NCBI RefSeq assembly: GCF_001590605.1
Contig: NZ_CP014504.1
Coordinates: forward strand, 2,604,001 to 2,668,000
Origin: Pedobacter cryoconitis
Lineage (GTDB): Bacteria; Bacteroidota; Bacteroidia; Sphingobacteriales; Sphingobacteriaceae
Direction: 5' to 3'
Length of the DNA: 64,000 bases
The notes below the pieces were generated by a model. The model was not told where the DNA came from and did not search any database. It was given only the letters and a program-made list of their open reading frames with translations. Below, piece by piece: positions 36,401-51,400 of the stretch. The number at the start of each line of letters is the position of its first letter. The stretch's first letter is position 1. A program made the translations under genes and the position numbers.

Positions 36401-39400
36401 GCGCAGTCGCTGCCCATGTACTGATCTTACCCCAGTCCGTATCCAGTAAAACAGTATCTGCTGAAGCAAAAGCTCCGATACTTATTTTCAAATCGCTGCT
36501 GGTCACTACAACCAAAGCGTTGGTATCTTCCAGCATGAAACTGATCCTTTCTTCCGGATATCCAGGATCAACCGGAACATAAGCTCCGCCGGCTTTCAGC
36601 ACACCCAGGATAGCTACGGCCATCTCTGCCGAACGCGCTAAACAAATCGGCACTAAGACATCAATCGAGACTCCTTTGTCTCGCAGATAGCCCGCAAGCT
36701 GATTAGAACGCTCATCTAATTCCTGATAAGTATAAACCGTGTCTTCAAAAACGATAGCAGGTGACCCAGGGTATCTTAAAACCTGTGCCTCAAAAATGTG
36801 TATGGCAGTTTGCTCCTGCGGGTAGGCAGTTACCGTATCATTAAACACATTCAGCAGCTGATGCTCCTCTGTATTGGTCAGCATTGAAAGTTCTCCTAAA
36901 AGACTATCAGACGAGCTAATTACAGCATTCAGTAAAGTTTCAAAATGTATACCTAAGCGTTCAATAGTAGCTTCACTATACAGATCAGTACAATAAGTGA
37001 TATACCCGTTTAACTGTCCGTTGCTTTCCAGCAGATTCACTGTCAGATCAAACTGAGCAGTGACTGCATTGATATCTTCTTGTGAAACAGCAACTTCTCC
37101 AAGGTTCAGTTCTGGCATTTCAGGCGTGTTATGCAATTCAAACATGACCTGGAATAAAGGCGTACGGCTCAGATCCCTTTCTTTCACTACCGCCTCCACT
37201 ACTTTTTCAAATGGCAGCTCCTGATTTTCATAAGCATCCAGTGTAGTTCCCTTTACCTGCTGCAGGAAGTTTTCGAAAGAGCTATTCATATCAGTATGAC
37301 TGCGAAGCGCTAACGTATTCACAAAGAACCCGATCAGGTTTTCAGTTTCCTGCTGTACCCTGCCTGCAATAGAAGTCCCTACACAAATATCTTCCTGTCC
37401 GCTATAGCGTGACAGCAACACTTTGAACACAGCTAACAACGTCATAAACAGCGTTGCATCCTGTTTGCGTGAAAGCAAATGAAGCTGTTCCAGTATTTCA
37501 GGTTTAATCACAAAAGCATAACTCGCGGCATTTTTACCCTGCATGGCCGGGCGTTGGAAATCTGCCGGCAATTGAAGAGGCGCTGTACCGCTCAATTGTT
37601 TTTTCCAGTAACTTAACTGTTTATCCAGTAATACAGGGGCCATCTGCTCCCGCTGCCAGATTGCAAAATCTGCATATTGAATAGTCAATTCAGGCAATTG
37701 AAGCGTTTTACCAGAAGTAAAGGCCTCATAATAAGCTGCAAGCTCATTGATCAATATACTTACAGACCAGCCATCGGCAGCAATATGATGCATGGTCAGT
37801 ACCAATATTGAAATATCAGTGTCCAGTAAGATTAAGTTTGCACGCAGCATATGATCTTTAGCCAGATCAAATGGCACCATAATTAACCCGCGGATATCAT
37901 CGTGTAATGAACCAGCAGACTTACCAATCAGATCAGTCACCTGTAAGTGCCATAAATATTCTGCCATTACATGCTGACGGGCTTTTCCATCTTCTTCCAG
38001 CAGAACGGTACGCAATACCTCATGTCTGTTGACCAGCTGACGTATAGCCTGTTCCAGCGCAACGCTATTGAGCTGCCCTTTCAATCTCAGTGCAGCCGGA
38101 ATATGATAATGAATACTTCCCTCTAACTGGTCGATAAACCAAAGTCTTTCCTGATTGAAAGAGAGCGGGATATTTTCAGGTCTTGGTTTTTTCTCAATAG
38201 CCGTTCTGACCGTATGCGGATCCTGCTGGCTGATAAAGGCAGCTAATTCTGCTATTGTTTTATTTATAAATAAGGTTTTAACTGTTACCTCGGCCTGTAA
38301 TGTCTTACGAAGTGCCGAAATAACGCGCATAGCAAGCAGTGAATGACCGCCAAGCTCAAAAAAGTCATCATGTATACCGACTCTTGATATGGACAATAAA
38401 TCCTGCCAGATCAATGCAAGGCTTTCTTCCAGTGTATTTCGCGGAGCAACATAATTACCCGCTGTCAAAGCATTGTTATCCGGTTCAGGAAGTGCTTTTC
38501 TATCGACTTTACCGTTTGGTGTCAAAGGTATTTTATCGATAGACAACAGGATTCCCGGTACCATATGCTCAGGCAGTTTTTCTTTCATATAAGCAGTAAT
38601 CGCTTCTTTGTCAAAATCACCCTCAGGAATGATATAACCTATCAGCCTGCTGTTGCCGCCGCGATCTGATTTAACAGCAACCACAGCGGTATTGACCAGA
38701 TCACATAATTGTAACTCTGCTTCAATTTCTCCGAGTTCAATCCGGAAGCCTCTTACCTTTACCTGATCATCTATACGGCCAAGATATTCAATATTACCAT
38801 CCGGCAGGAACCGCGCAAAGTCACCTGTACGGTACAAACGAGATCCTGGTTTTCCTGAATAGTGATCAGGAATGAATTTCTCTGCTGTCAGCTCAGGGCG
38901 GTTCAGATAACCACGGGCTACACCTGCCCCACCCACACATAACTCTCCGGCAACACCCACAGGGCATAACCTGCCTTGTTCACTCTGAATATAAATCTGT
39001 ACATTTTCTATCGGCTTACCGATCACAACCACATTATCTTTTAAGATTGGCTCATCAGTTAAACTGGTGCAAACCGTATTTTCTGTAGGTCCGTAGGCAT
39101 TAACCACACGAACCCCTGTAGTTTTAATATAACGCGCATCTTCACGGTTTAATGACTCTCCTGCAGATACTACGGTCGTAACAGGGCCGAGCACATCTTT
39201 CACCAGATGCTGATAAGAAGGCGGTAAAGTAACCACTTCCACCTGATGCCTTTCAACCATAGCCCCAAAATTCTCTGCTGAAAGCAAGTCTTCTTTTTGT
39301 GGTAAGACCAGTACACCGCCACTCAGCAGGGTATTGAACACTTCGTAACAAGATGCATCAAAACCAAAAGAAGCAAATTGCAGGAACCTTGTTCCAGGAA

Positions 39401-42400
39401 TTAAATGCAATGCATTTCGCTGGCTCATCGCCAGGTTAACGACTCCGCTATGCGCTATCATCACCCCTTTCGGTTTACCTGTAGAACCAGAAGTATAAAT
39501 TACATAAGCCAGATCTTTTGCGCTTAATGCAGTATGAGTATAGCTAGTGTATGAATTGATTAATTCCCATTCTATATCCGGCTGAATCACTTTAATACCA
39601 TTTACAGGTAGTGAACCAGCACATTTACTACTGCTGACCATGACAGTTGCAGCAGTATCTTCCAGCATAAAACGGATTCTGTCTTGCGGATAATCAGGGT
39701 CTATTGGTACATAAGCTGCTCCTGCTTTGAGAATTGCCATGATACTGATCACCATTTCCGGAGACCTTTCCAAACATACCGGAACCAGTGTTCCTGCTCC
39801 AACGCCCTGAGCACGAAGGTAACCAGCCAGACGGCCTGCCTGCTGATCCAGTTCCTGATAAGTCATTTCTACCTGATCAGTCACAAATGCCAGCGCACCT
39901 GGCCTGATGTCTACCTGTAAATTGAACTGCGTGATAATCGTGTCAGTTTCCGGAAAAACTGATGCAGTATCATTGAAAGTATGGATCAATTGCTCTTTTT
40001 CAAGTACAGAAAGTATTTCAATATCTTTCAGCAAGAGGTTATCTGTACTTGTCATACTGCGTATGGCCTGTTCAAAATGCCCTGCAATTGCTTCCATATA
40101 ACCCGCAGTAAGCAATGAAGTATTGTAACTGAAATACACCGTGATCTCTTCTGCAACCATTACGGCTACACCAAGCGGGTAATTGGTATGTTCTTCTTTT
40201 CGTACGTTATCAACCTGTAAACTCAGCGAAGCTGCAGTCATCGGGTTACTTGGATAATTTTCGTAAACCAGTAAGCTATCAAAAAGATCTCCAGGGATAC
40301 CTGCCCAGCGCTGAATCTCATTCAAAGCGATATGCTGATATTCGCGACTTTCCAGCTGCTCTGTTTGTATCGTCTGTAACCAGGTTTTAACAGCCTGTGA
40401 TTCAGAAATCTGAGAACAGAATGGTAATGTATTGATATACATCCCCACCGCATGTTCTACACCCGGCAGGCTATCAGGTCTTCCTGATACAGTAACTCCA
40501 TAAGTCACTTCAGTACGGCCGGTATATCGGTATAAAAGATATGCCCACACCCCTTGTACCAGCGTATTCATCGTAATACGGTGACGTTGTGCGTATGCTG
40601 ATAAATGCGAAGTCGTTTCAGTATCCAATACCAGGTGATGTGTGCCGTATTTACCTATTCCTTTATTCCTGCCGGTGGTTGCACTGATAAACGGCAGCAA
40701 AGTACCTTCCCTAACCTTCCCTAAATAATTACGCCAGTAGTCTTCTCCTTTATCCGCATCACGGTTTTCGATATAGCGGATATAGTCTTCATAACGGTCG
40801 GCTACAGGCAATGGTAATGGTTTACCAGCTGACAATAACGCATAAGCCTTTAACAGTTCTCCCATCAATACCGGCATAGACCATCCGTCGAGCAAAATAT
40901 GGTGATAAGTCCAGCAAAGGTGATATTTGGTCTCGCTCAGTTTGATCAATAAGATACGCATCAGCGGAGCCGTGGTAAAGTCAAATCCTTTTTCAAGATC
41001 CGCTTTTTCATGTTCACGGATAGCCTTCTGCTGTTGCTTAGCAGTTTTACCACTGTAATCAACCAGCGTAACCGGCATTTCAACTTCTTTGTAAACACAT
41101 TGAACCGGGATATCAAAAGCATTGGCATAGAAACCACTTCTAAGGATGCTATGTTGTTTCAGCAGATGATTCCAGCTTCCTATAAAAGCGGTGGTGTCAA
41201 GCTCAGTTAATTCTCCTGAGAACTGCTCTACATAAGTGTTAGTCTGCGCATCAAATATTCCGTGGAACAGCATTCCTTCCTGTAAACCGCTCAGCCTGTA
41301 AACACTTTCTACTTGCGCTCTGCGAGGTTTGCCATTGAATTCTTCGTCCAGGAACTGGTCTAATTCTTCAATACTCACCTCACCTGCCAATCCAAAATCG
41401 GCAGGGGTATACTGCGTTGTTTGCTGGGCTGCAACACAATGGTTAATCAGTGATTCCAGGTTTTCAAGATAAGCCGCAGCCATTTTTTCTACGCTTTCGC
41501 TGTTGAAATGTTTGTTGCTGTAACTCCAGTATAACACCAGTTGTTCATCCTGAATAATTCCCGCCACAGAAAGCGGTTGAGCAACAGGCGTCTGCTCACT
41601 CATTGCCGAACCAAATGTCTCCCATCTCGGCTGTACCAGCTTACCAATAACCTTGCCCGCACCAGCTTGCCCCAGGTAATTAAATTGCACATCCCAGGGG
41701 TCATTAGCCTGTAAAACAATATCCTGGTTGATATATTTCAGTATACCATACCCCAATCCTTTACCAGGTATTTGTCTTAATGTTTCTTTGACCTTTTTAA
41801 TGAGCTGACCATAATCATTTGCGGTTTCCAGCAGAACGGGATAAATGGTGGTAAACCAACCTACTGTACGACTGGTATCAATGTCTGCTGTAATTTGTTC
41901 ACGGCCATGGCCTTCCAGTCCGATAGAAACTTTTGAAGTTTTGTTCCAGTCTGATAAGGTAAGCGCCAATGCACTTAACAGGATATCATTGATTTCTGTA
42001 TGGTAAACTAAGGAAACGTCATGGAGCAGTTTGCCAGTAGCTAAACTACCCAATTGAACCGTTGTTGTGTCCATATCCGCAATACGCAAAGGCCCTTCAG
42101 GGTTATGGTCGGTTCTTAAAGGCACAAATTGGTGAGTAATCTTTTCCCAGTAATCCTGCTGACGCTGTAAACCACGGCTATTGCCATAGGTTGTTAATGC
42201 TGCGTACCATTGACGGTAAGAACTTGTTTTAGCACCCAATACCGCATTAGCCGGCTGTCCAGGATGCTGTAACAGTAATTCAAGATCATCCGAAAGGATA
42301 CGCCATGAAACCCCATCTACCGCAAGGTGATGGATAATAAATAATAACTGATGTTCTGCTAATGGCGATAAAAACAACACTGCACGGAATAAAATACCTT

Positions 42401-45400
42401 TTTCAAGATCAAGGCTTTCCTGGTAACGGGCCGTTTGTTCAGCTAAGGCCAGTTCAAATTCTCCTGCTTCTTTATTTTGCAGATCAATAACTTCAAGCAC
42501 CGTAGCCTGAGCAGTATAGACCTGCTCCCACCCTGCTGCTGTTTGCTGATAAGCAAAGCGAACCGCATCATGATAAACTGAAAGCTCAGCAATTGCTGCT
42601 GATAAAGTCTCTATAGCTATGTCTTTATTTACCCCATAAGTGATATGGTGATTATAGAATGATTTGACAGGATTAATGCTATTCAGGAATTTTTGCTGGA
42701 TTGGCAGCAATCCGCTGTTCCCTGAAAGCGTTTCCTGCGCTGCATTTACTTTATTGCTTTCCTGTACAGCCAATTGCGCCGCTAAACGTGCAACGGTCTG
42801 ACAGGTAAATATATCTTTAGGTGACAACACATAACCGCTTCTCCTGCTTCTGCTGACTACCTGAATCGTAATAATTGAATCTCCCCCCAGTTCAAAGAAG
42901 TTATCGTGCACACCTATTTTGTCCAGACGTAATACTTCCTGCCAGATGGCAATCAATGTATTTTCTGTTTCGTTACGCGGTGCTACATAAGCATTTGCTT
43001 TTAATGAATTTATATCAGGCTCAGGTAAAGCACGTTTATCAACTTTTCCATTTGCAGTCAGCGGAAGTTTTTCCAATTCCACAAAAAGCAGTGGGACCAT
43101 ATAATCCGGCAACCTGTTTTTCAGATAAGCGACAATCGAATCTTTGTTATACTCACCTTTAGGGACGATATACCCCACTAAACGTTTATTTCCTGCATCG
43201 TCAGCTCTTGCCAGCACAACCGCCTGATGAACGTAATCAGTACATCCGGCCAGTGCACTTTCTACTTCCCCAAGCTCGATACGGTAACCTCTGATTTTAA
43301 CCTGATCATCACCACGTCCGATAAACAGGATATTCCCATCGGCTAAATATTTAACCGTATCCCCTGTACGATAGAAACGGGTACCACTTGTTGCCGAGAA
43401 TGGATCATTAATGAATTTCTCTGCGGATAATGCTGTATTGTTCAGATATCCCGAAGCCACACCATCTCCGCCAATCAGTAATTCTCCCGGTACACCTACA
43501 GGACATAATTGTCCGCTGGCATTCACTACATATACTTTGGTATTAGAGAATGGTTTACCTACCGGGATGTTTTCCTGGTATACGTAACCCTCTTTGACCA
43601 CGTGTAATAATTTACCAATAGTGGTTTCTGTAGGCCCGTAATGGTTCACAACAGTACAGTTGCATCCATAGGCCCTGATTTTATAAATCAACTCTGCCGA
43701 AAGTGCCTCTCCTCCAAAAATGAGCAGTTTTTCTGGCAATACTAAGTAATCAGGCATCGAAAGCGCTTTCCAGTGTGACGGCACAATTTTGATACAGTCT
43801 ATTGGATGTTCAGCAAGATAAGCTTTCAGCTGATAAGGATCAGTGATCGCAGCTTTAGAGAACACATGTAAAGCACCGCCATTCAGAAACGCGGTAAACA
43901 ATACGGTATTTCCAAGATCGGTTGCGATACTGGACATTAAACCAAATGACTGGCATTCTGCTATCGGAAGAGCATCCTGTAAACCTGCCAGATAATCTGT
44001 CAGGTTACGGTGCGTCAGGATTACTCCTTTTGATTGACCCGTACTTCCGGAAGTATAAATTACATACACCGGGCTGGAAGCATCAACTGTTGCGTTTATC
44101 GCGGTCACTGGATAGGCGGCCAGGATGGCCGCATCCAATGTAACCAGCTCAGCAAGACTTTCGGTCAATAAATTCAGGCAAGTACTGCTGGTCACAATGA
44201 CTTTTGCAGCGGTGTCGGCCAGCATATGGTTAATCCGGTCTTGCGGAAAATCAGGGTCAACGGGTACATAAGCAGCACCAGCTTTTAAGATCCCGATCAG
44301 CCCGGTAATCATATCCAGAGAACGTTCCATACACAAAGGCACAAACGATCCTGCTCCTACACCTTTAATCCGCAGACAATGTGCCAGCTGATTCGCGCGT
44401 TCATCCAATTCCTGATAAGTCACGGAATCATTTTCATAAACCAGTGCAATTGCTTCAGGCGTGCGGATAACTTGCGCGGCAAACAGGCTGACAAAGGTTT
44501 CTTCCTTCGCATAAGGAACTACCTTACTGTTAAACAAAGCAAGTTCCTCCTGTTCGTCAGCAGTTAACAAAACAAGATCTCCCGGCACAATAACCTCAGC
44601 AGTTGCCAGTTGCAACAAGACCTGGTTGAAATGACCGGCAATCCTGCTCACCTGTTTCTCCTCCAGTAAATCAGTATTGTATTCAAAACGGACATTGATT
44701 TCCGCTCCAGCCATAATCACCAGCCATAAAGGATAATTGGTTTGCGAAGTAATCTCAGCATCATCCAATTGCAGTTTCCAGGTACGTGCAGCTAAAACTT
44801 CGCTGACAGGATAGTTTTCAAAAACCAATAAGGTATCAAACAATTCTCCTTCAACAGCAGCCCAGCGTTTCACCTCATTCAATGGGGTATACTGATATTC
44901 CCGGTTATCCAGTTGAGCTGCCTGTATAGCTTGCAACCAGTCTGATAAAGGCGAATCATTGACTGTAGCGGTTAACAATAACGTATTGATATACATCCCT
45001 ACGGCATGTTCTATGCCTGGTAATGCTTCTGGACGACCTGATACGGTTACGCCATAAGCTACCTCGTTACGGCCTGTATATTGTGACAATAAATACGCCC
45101 AGACCCCCTGCATTAAGGTATTTAGGGTAATGTGATTGCGCTGCGCATAAGCTGCTAACAGCGAAGTTGTTTCTGCATTCACAGCCAGTTGTTTCAGGCT
45201 GTAAGCCCCGATTCCTTTGGTACGGTCGGCTTTGGTATTTACAAAAGGAAGTAAACTACCTTCTGTTATCGGTTGTAAATAGTTTTTCCAGTGTGCTTCT
45301 GCTTTTCCATTATCGTCCTGCTGAATATAGTGGATATAGTCTTCATAGCGGTCTTCGGTTAATACAGGTACTGGCTGATTGCCCGCCAGCGCCTCATATA

Positions 45401-48400
45401 CTTCCAGTAATTCCTGTAATAAGATCGGCACAGACCATCCATCCAGTAAAATATGGTGGAACGTCCAAAGCAGATGGGTACGGTTATCGTCCAGTTTCGA
45501 CAAACAAACACGCATCAGTGGAGCTGTTGTAAAATCAAAACCTGCTAAACGATCCGCAGCAGCATACTCCTGAATCGTCTTTTCTTGTGCCAGCGCATCC
45601 ATAATACGGTAATCAAAAACCGTTAACGGCATGGCTACTTCTTTATAAACACATTGCACAGGGACATTAAACGCATCCGGATAAAATGCACTGCGCAAAA
45701 TTGTATGTCTTTGCATTACCCAGTCCCAGCTTTTCATAAAAATCGCTTCGTCCACAAAGTTGAGGACTGAGGTAAACTGTTCTACATAATTACCTGCTTC
45801 ACCATCATAAAGACCGTGAAATAACATACCAGACTGTAAACCGCTCAATGGATAAATGCGTTCTACCTCATTTCTGCGTATTTTCTGAAGATAAGTATCA
45901 TCCAGAAAGTCATCCAGCTGCTGATAAGTAACGGCATCGCCCAGCCCATAATCTGAAGGTGTAAAAGCAGTAGTCCTTTGCGCTGCACAATGCGCAATGA
46001 GGCTTTGTAAATGCGCAAGATAAGATTCACCTATTTGCTGAATTCCTGCTGTAGTAAAGTGTTTCGCGCTGTAACCGAAGTCAATCGCCAATTCGCCATT
46101 GCGAACTGAACTATTGATGGCCAGTTTATCGCGGAAAATGAAATCATCCCCTACAGTAGCTCCTGTATCTTCTTTGGCAGCTGATAAATGCCCGGTACCA
46201 CCCGCAGCATTGTCCCATTGTCCAAGGTAGTTAAATACCACATCCCACGGGTCTTTGCTTTGCAGGAATGAAGCCTTATTGATATATTTCAATACGCCAT
46301 AACCAATCCCTTTTACCGGGATCTGGCGCAATTGTTCTTTAATATTTTTGATGACGTGAGCCGGTTCTTTTGCTGTTCCAACTTCCAGCAATACTGGATA
46401 AAGCGTCGTAAACCAGCCAATAGTATGACTGGTATCACTATCCGCATCAATGTTTTCACGGCCGTGGCCTTCCAATCCTATGGACACTTTACTCTGCCCA
46501 TTCCATGCTGATAAAGTAAGGGCTAATGCACTTAACAGGATATCATTGATTTCGGTATGGTATGCTTTTGGGACTTCCTGTAATAAACGCTGTGTTTGTT
46601 CAGCATCTAAAGTCACGATATAGTTTGCCGTGTCCTCAGCCCTGATTTCAGCTGTATACACTTGCTCCGTTTTTAGAGGAATATATTGTTGTACAGCTGT
46701 TTTCCAGTAAGATTCCTGAGCTAACAGGCTCCGGCTTTGACCATAAGCCACCAGTGATTCCTGCCACTGTCTGTAAGAATGACTTTTAGCAACTGTTAAA
46801 CCTTGTTGTGGTTTTTGCAGTAATAAAGTCAGCTCTTCTAAAAAGATGCGCCAGGAAACGCCATCTACCGCAAGGTGATGTACCACAACCAGTAAACGGT
46901 TATAAGCTTCATTTTCTGGTGTCTGCATCAAAACAGTCCGGATCAATATCCCCTGTTCAATATCCAAACTGTGCTGCGCCAGGTTACATTCAGTTGTAAT
47001 GGCATCAGCTAACAAATTATCGGGGGTTTGCGTCAGATCTGCGACCTTCAGTTCCCCTCTGTAATCTCCATAACGCTGTTCCCAGCCATTTTCGGTCTGC
47101 TGATATACAAAACGCAGGGCATCATGGTAAGCGATTAATTGTTTAAGCGCGTCTTCAAGTATGGCATGATCGGTCTGCTTATCCAGGTTTAATAAAATCT
47201 GCTGATTGAAATGAGAACTTACCGTACCCCCATCCGCAAAAAACCACGACTGAATTGGTAACAGTCCGCTATTTCCACATAAAGTGCCTTCTTCTCCTTT
47301 AACCAGCTGCGCTTTCGCATTTTGTGAAATTGCTGCTAAACGGGCTATAGTCTGGTGAACAAATAAATCTTTCGGCTGAAATTCTAAACCAGCTCTTTTT
47401 GCACGGCTAACCGCTTGTATAGTAATAATAGAATCACCCCCCAATTCAAAGAAATTGTCATGGATACCAACCTGTTCTGCGCGCAATAGCTCTTGCCAGA
47501 TTTCTACCAGTATTTGTTCTGCCGTATTTCGTGGTGCAACATAGTTCAAACTCAGCAAGCTGCTGACCGCTACTTCAGGCAACATTTTCTTATCTACCTT
47601 ACCATTACTGGTCATTGGCAGTTTTTCTAAAGAAACCCATAATGCAGGAACCATATAATCAGGCAACCTGTCTTTCAGATAACTGATCATGCTTTCTTTA
47701 TCAAAAACATGTTCTGGTACAATATAACCGACTAATTGTTTATTGCCCCTATCATCAGTTTTAGCAATTACTACCGCCTGTTTTACTGCTGAATTTTGCT
47801 GAAGGACATTTTCAATCTCTCCTAATTCTATCCGGTAACCCCGGATTTTAACCTGGTCATCTATACGGCCAAGATATTCGATATTTCCATCCGGTAACCA
47901 TCGCGCCAAATCCCCGCTTCGGTATATTCGCCCGCCCGGGTTCTGATCGAATGGATTAACTGTAAATTTCTCCTGAGTCAGTGCTTCGCGGTTCAGGTAG
48001 CCTGTAGCTACACCAACACCACTGATACACAGTTCTCCGGCTACACCTACCGGACTTAGTTTGTTTTCTGCGTTCAGAATATACACTTGTGTATTGCTCA
48101 CCGGGATACCAATTGGAGGCGCAGTTTCACCATCCACAGTTGAAAGCAGGTAACTTGTAGTAACGACACTGTTTTCTGTTGGCCCATAATTATTCACGAT
48201 CTGATACCCTAAACCATGCACATCGACTGCAGCTAACTTATCTCCACCCGCAAGCAGGTATTTTAAAGCTAAGGCGCGATTTCTGCTGGCTGCTATAAAT
48301 TCAGGGATTAAAACCGTAGAAAGGAAACTATGCGTAATGCCTTCCTGAAGATAATAAGCAGCTAAACCTGAGGGTGACAATCTTTGTTCATCAGTAATGA

Positions 48401-51400
48401 TATATAATGCAGCACCCGCACTCAGGGCAGGCCATATTTCCCAGCCGAAAGCATCGAAACCAATCCCGGCTGCAGCAGTAGTTTTACTTTCGCTGTGCAG
48501 TTCGTAACGTTCCAGATGCCAGCTTACTAAATTAGAAAGCCCCGCATGGGTAATCTGTACCCCTTTTGGCTGGCCTGTAGATCCTGAAGTATAAATTACA
48601 TAAACCAGATCTGCTAAACCAACAGGGAAAACTGGTGCAGTAACCGGATACGCATCCAGTTCCAGATTTTCAGGGTTAATCAATTCCAGTTCCTTAATTT
48701 CTGGCAAACCAGCCCATACTTTCTCGTTGGCGATCAGTAAACCTGCACCAGTATCTGCTAACATATACTGAATACGTTCTGCCGGATACCCCGGATCAAC
48801 CGGGACATACACACCCCCTGCTTTTGCAATGGCGAGTATAGAGATCACAATACTTGCTGATCTTTCCTGGCAAACCGGTACTAAAGTACCTCTGGTTACC
48901 CCTTTCTCCACCAGGTAATGCGCAAAACGGGATGATTGCTCATCCAGTTCACGATAACTCAGCGAAGCTGTTCCGGAGATGATAGCCGGACGATCAGCTT
49001 GCAACAATGCCTGTGCAGCAAAACGGGTAATTACTGTCTGAACAGGTATTGGTGAAATACTTGTTGCATTGAAATCAATTAACAATTGTGTTTGTTCCTG
49101 CCTGGTCAGCAAATTAAGATCTCCGAAATTTAGCTTTCCTGAAGAAATTACCTGATTCAGCACCTGTTTGAAGTGACCAGCGATGAGTTGGATATAGTTT
49201 TCAGCTAACAGGTCATTGTAACTGAAATGGATAGCTATTTCTTTGCCAGCCATCACAATAATGCTTAACGGATAATTGGTATGCTGCGCGCCAACATCCA
49301 GGTTATTGATTTGTAAACTCCAGGGCTGTGCCGCTAAAGCCTGGCTAACCGGATAGTTTTCAAAAACCATTAAGGTATCAAACAGATTTCCGCTAATCCC
49401 AGACAGGCGTTGAATCTCACTCAGACTGGTATATTGGTAAGCCCTGCTTTCGAGTTGCTGCGCTTGTATTTTCTGTAATCCTGCGGCAATATCTTGTGAT
49501 AAATCAAGCTGACCGTGAAACGGTAAAGTATTGATGTACATCCCTATGGCACTTTCTACGCCCGGTAAATCTTCCGGACGACCAGAAACAACAATACCAA
49601 AGGAAATGTCTTTTCTGCCTGTATAGTTGTAAAGCAGGTAAGACCAGATTCCCTGCATCAGGGTGTTGATGGTAACCCGGTTTTGCTGCGCGTAACGCGT
49701 TAAACGCGCCGTAAATTCGACATCAAGCTCGAAGATTTCTTCCCTATATTCATGGTTACTATGAGTACGGTCTGATAAATTGTTGATGAAAGGCAGTAAA
49801 GTTGCTTCTTCCAATCCATCAAGATAATTACGCCAGTAAGAAGCAGCCGCCTCTTTATCCTGACGTGCGATATAACGGATATAATTTTCATAACGGTCTT
49901 CTGCGACAACTGGTATCGCTTTTTGATGGACCAGGTATTCGTAATTAGTCAGCAGTTCTTCCATCAATACTGGCATCGACCAGCCATCTAATAAAATATG
50001 ATGATGGGTTAAACAGAATTGATAACGCGCTGCATCCAGCTGAATCAGACAAATACGCATCAGCGGAGCTGAAGTAAAATCAAAACCTTGAATAAGGTCT
50101 TCTTTTTTATACTCCTGAATGGCCTGTTCCTGCTGTTCAGCACTTAACCCCTGTAAGTCCAGTTGAGTTACCGTTAGCTGTGCTTCTTTGTAAACACATT
50201 GCACCGGGACCTGGAAAACGTCGTAGTAAAACGCACTTCTTAAAATACTATGTTGTTTGAGCAATTGCTGCCAGCTCTGTGTAAAAGCAAGGATATCTGC
50301 ATCTTTCAATTCACCAGTAAACTGCTGGATATAGGCTCCGGCATTTTGATCATACAAACTATGGAACAGCATTCCTTCTTGTAAACCACTTAAACGGAAA
50401 ATACTTTCCAGTTGCAATTTCCTTTGTTTACCGTTATAATTATCATCCAGAAATTGATCCAGTTCATTATAACTGATCACCTCACCCAATCCATAATCAG
50501 AAGGAGTAAATGACGTGGTACCTTTTCCAATGCAATGTTGGATACTATCTTCGAGATGAGACAGGTAACTTGCCGCCAGCTGATGAATAGTTTCCGCATC
50601 AAAATGACGGTTGCTGTAACTCCAGTATAAAACCAGCTCGTCATCAATGATCATACTATTGACAGCCAGTTTTCCTTCAACCGGGAAATCACGACCTGCT
50701 GATGAGCCAAATAATTCCCATTGCGGGACGGTATATGCGCCTTCAGTTGCGGTTTGACCCGATTGTCCAAGATAGTTAAATAGCACTTCCCAAGAATCTT
50801 TTCCTTGTAAGGATTCAGCTTTATTGATGTATTTCAGTAAACCGTAACCAATTCCTTTGCCCGGTACTTGTCTTAATTGTTCTTTGATATTTTTAAGCTG
50901 CTGTCCTTTGCCCGCTCCTGTTTCTACTTCCAGCAAAACAGGGAACATACTGGTCAGCCAGCCAACAGTACGGCTGGTATCAGCATCTGCTGCTAAATCT
51001 TCACGGCCATGCCCTTCCATGCCCACCAATACCTTATTCTTATGATTGTGTGCTGCAAGTGTAAGTGCCAGTGCATTTAAAAGTATATCATTAATTTCGG
51101 TGTGGTAAGCTTTAGGCACATCCTTCAATAGATTTGAGGTTGCGCTACTCCCTAATTTCACCGTATAGTGCTGTATATCTGCTATAGTTATAACTTCATT
51201 AAAGGTATGATCCGTCCGCAGTGGAACTAATTCCTGTTTAGTTTTTTTCCAGTACGCCTCCTGATCCTGCAGGTCCGCGCGTTTGCCATAGGCCTCCATC
51301 GTGTTATACCATTGACGGACAGCGCTTGTTTTACTACCTAATACAGCTAAAACAGGTTGATCTTGCTGTTGAAGCAATAATTCAAGGTCATCAGTCAGGA

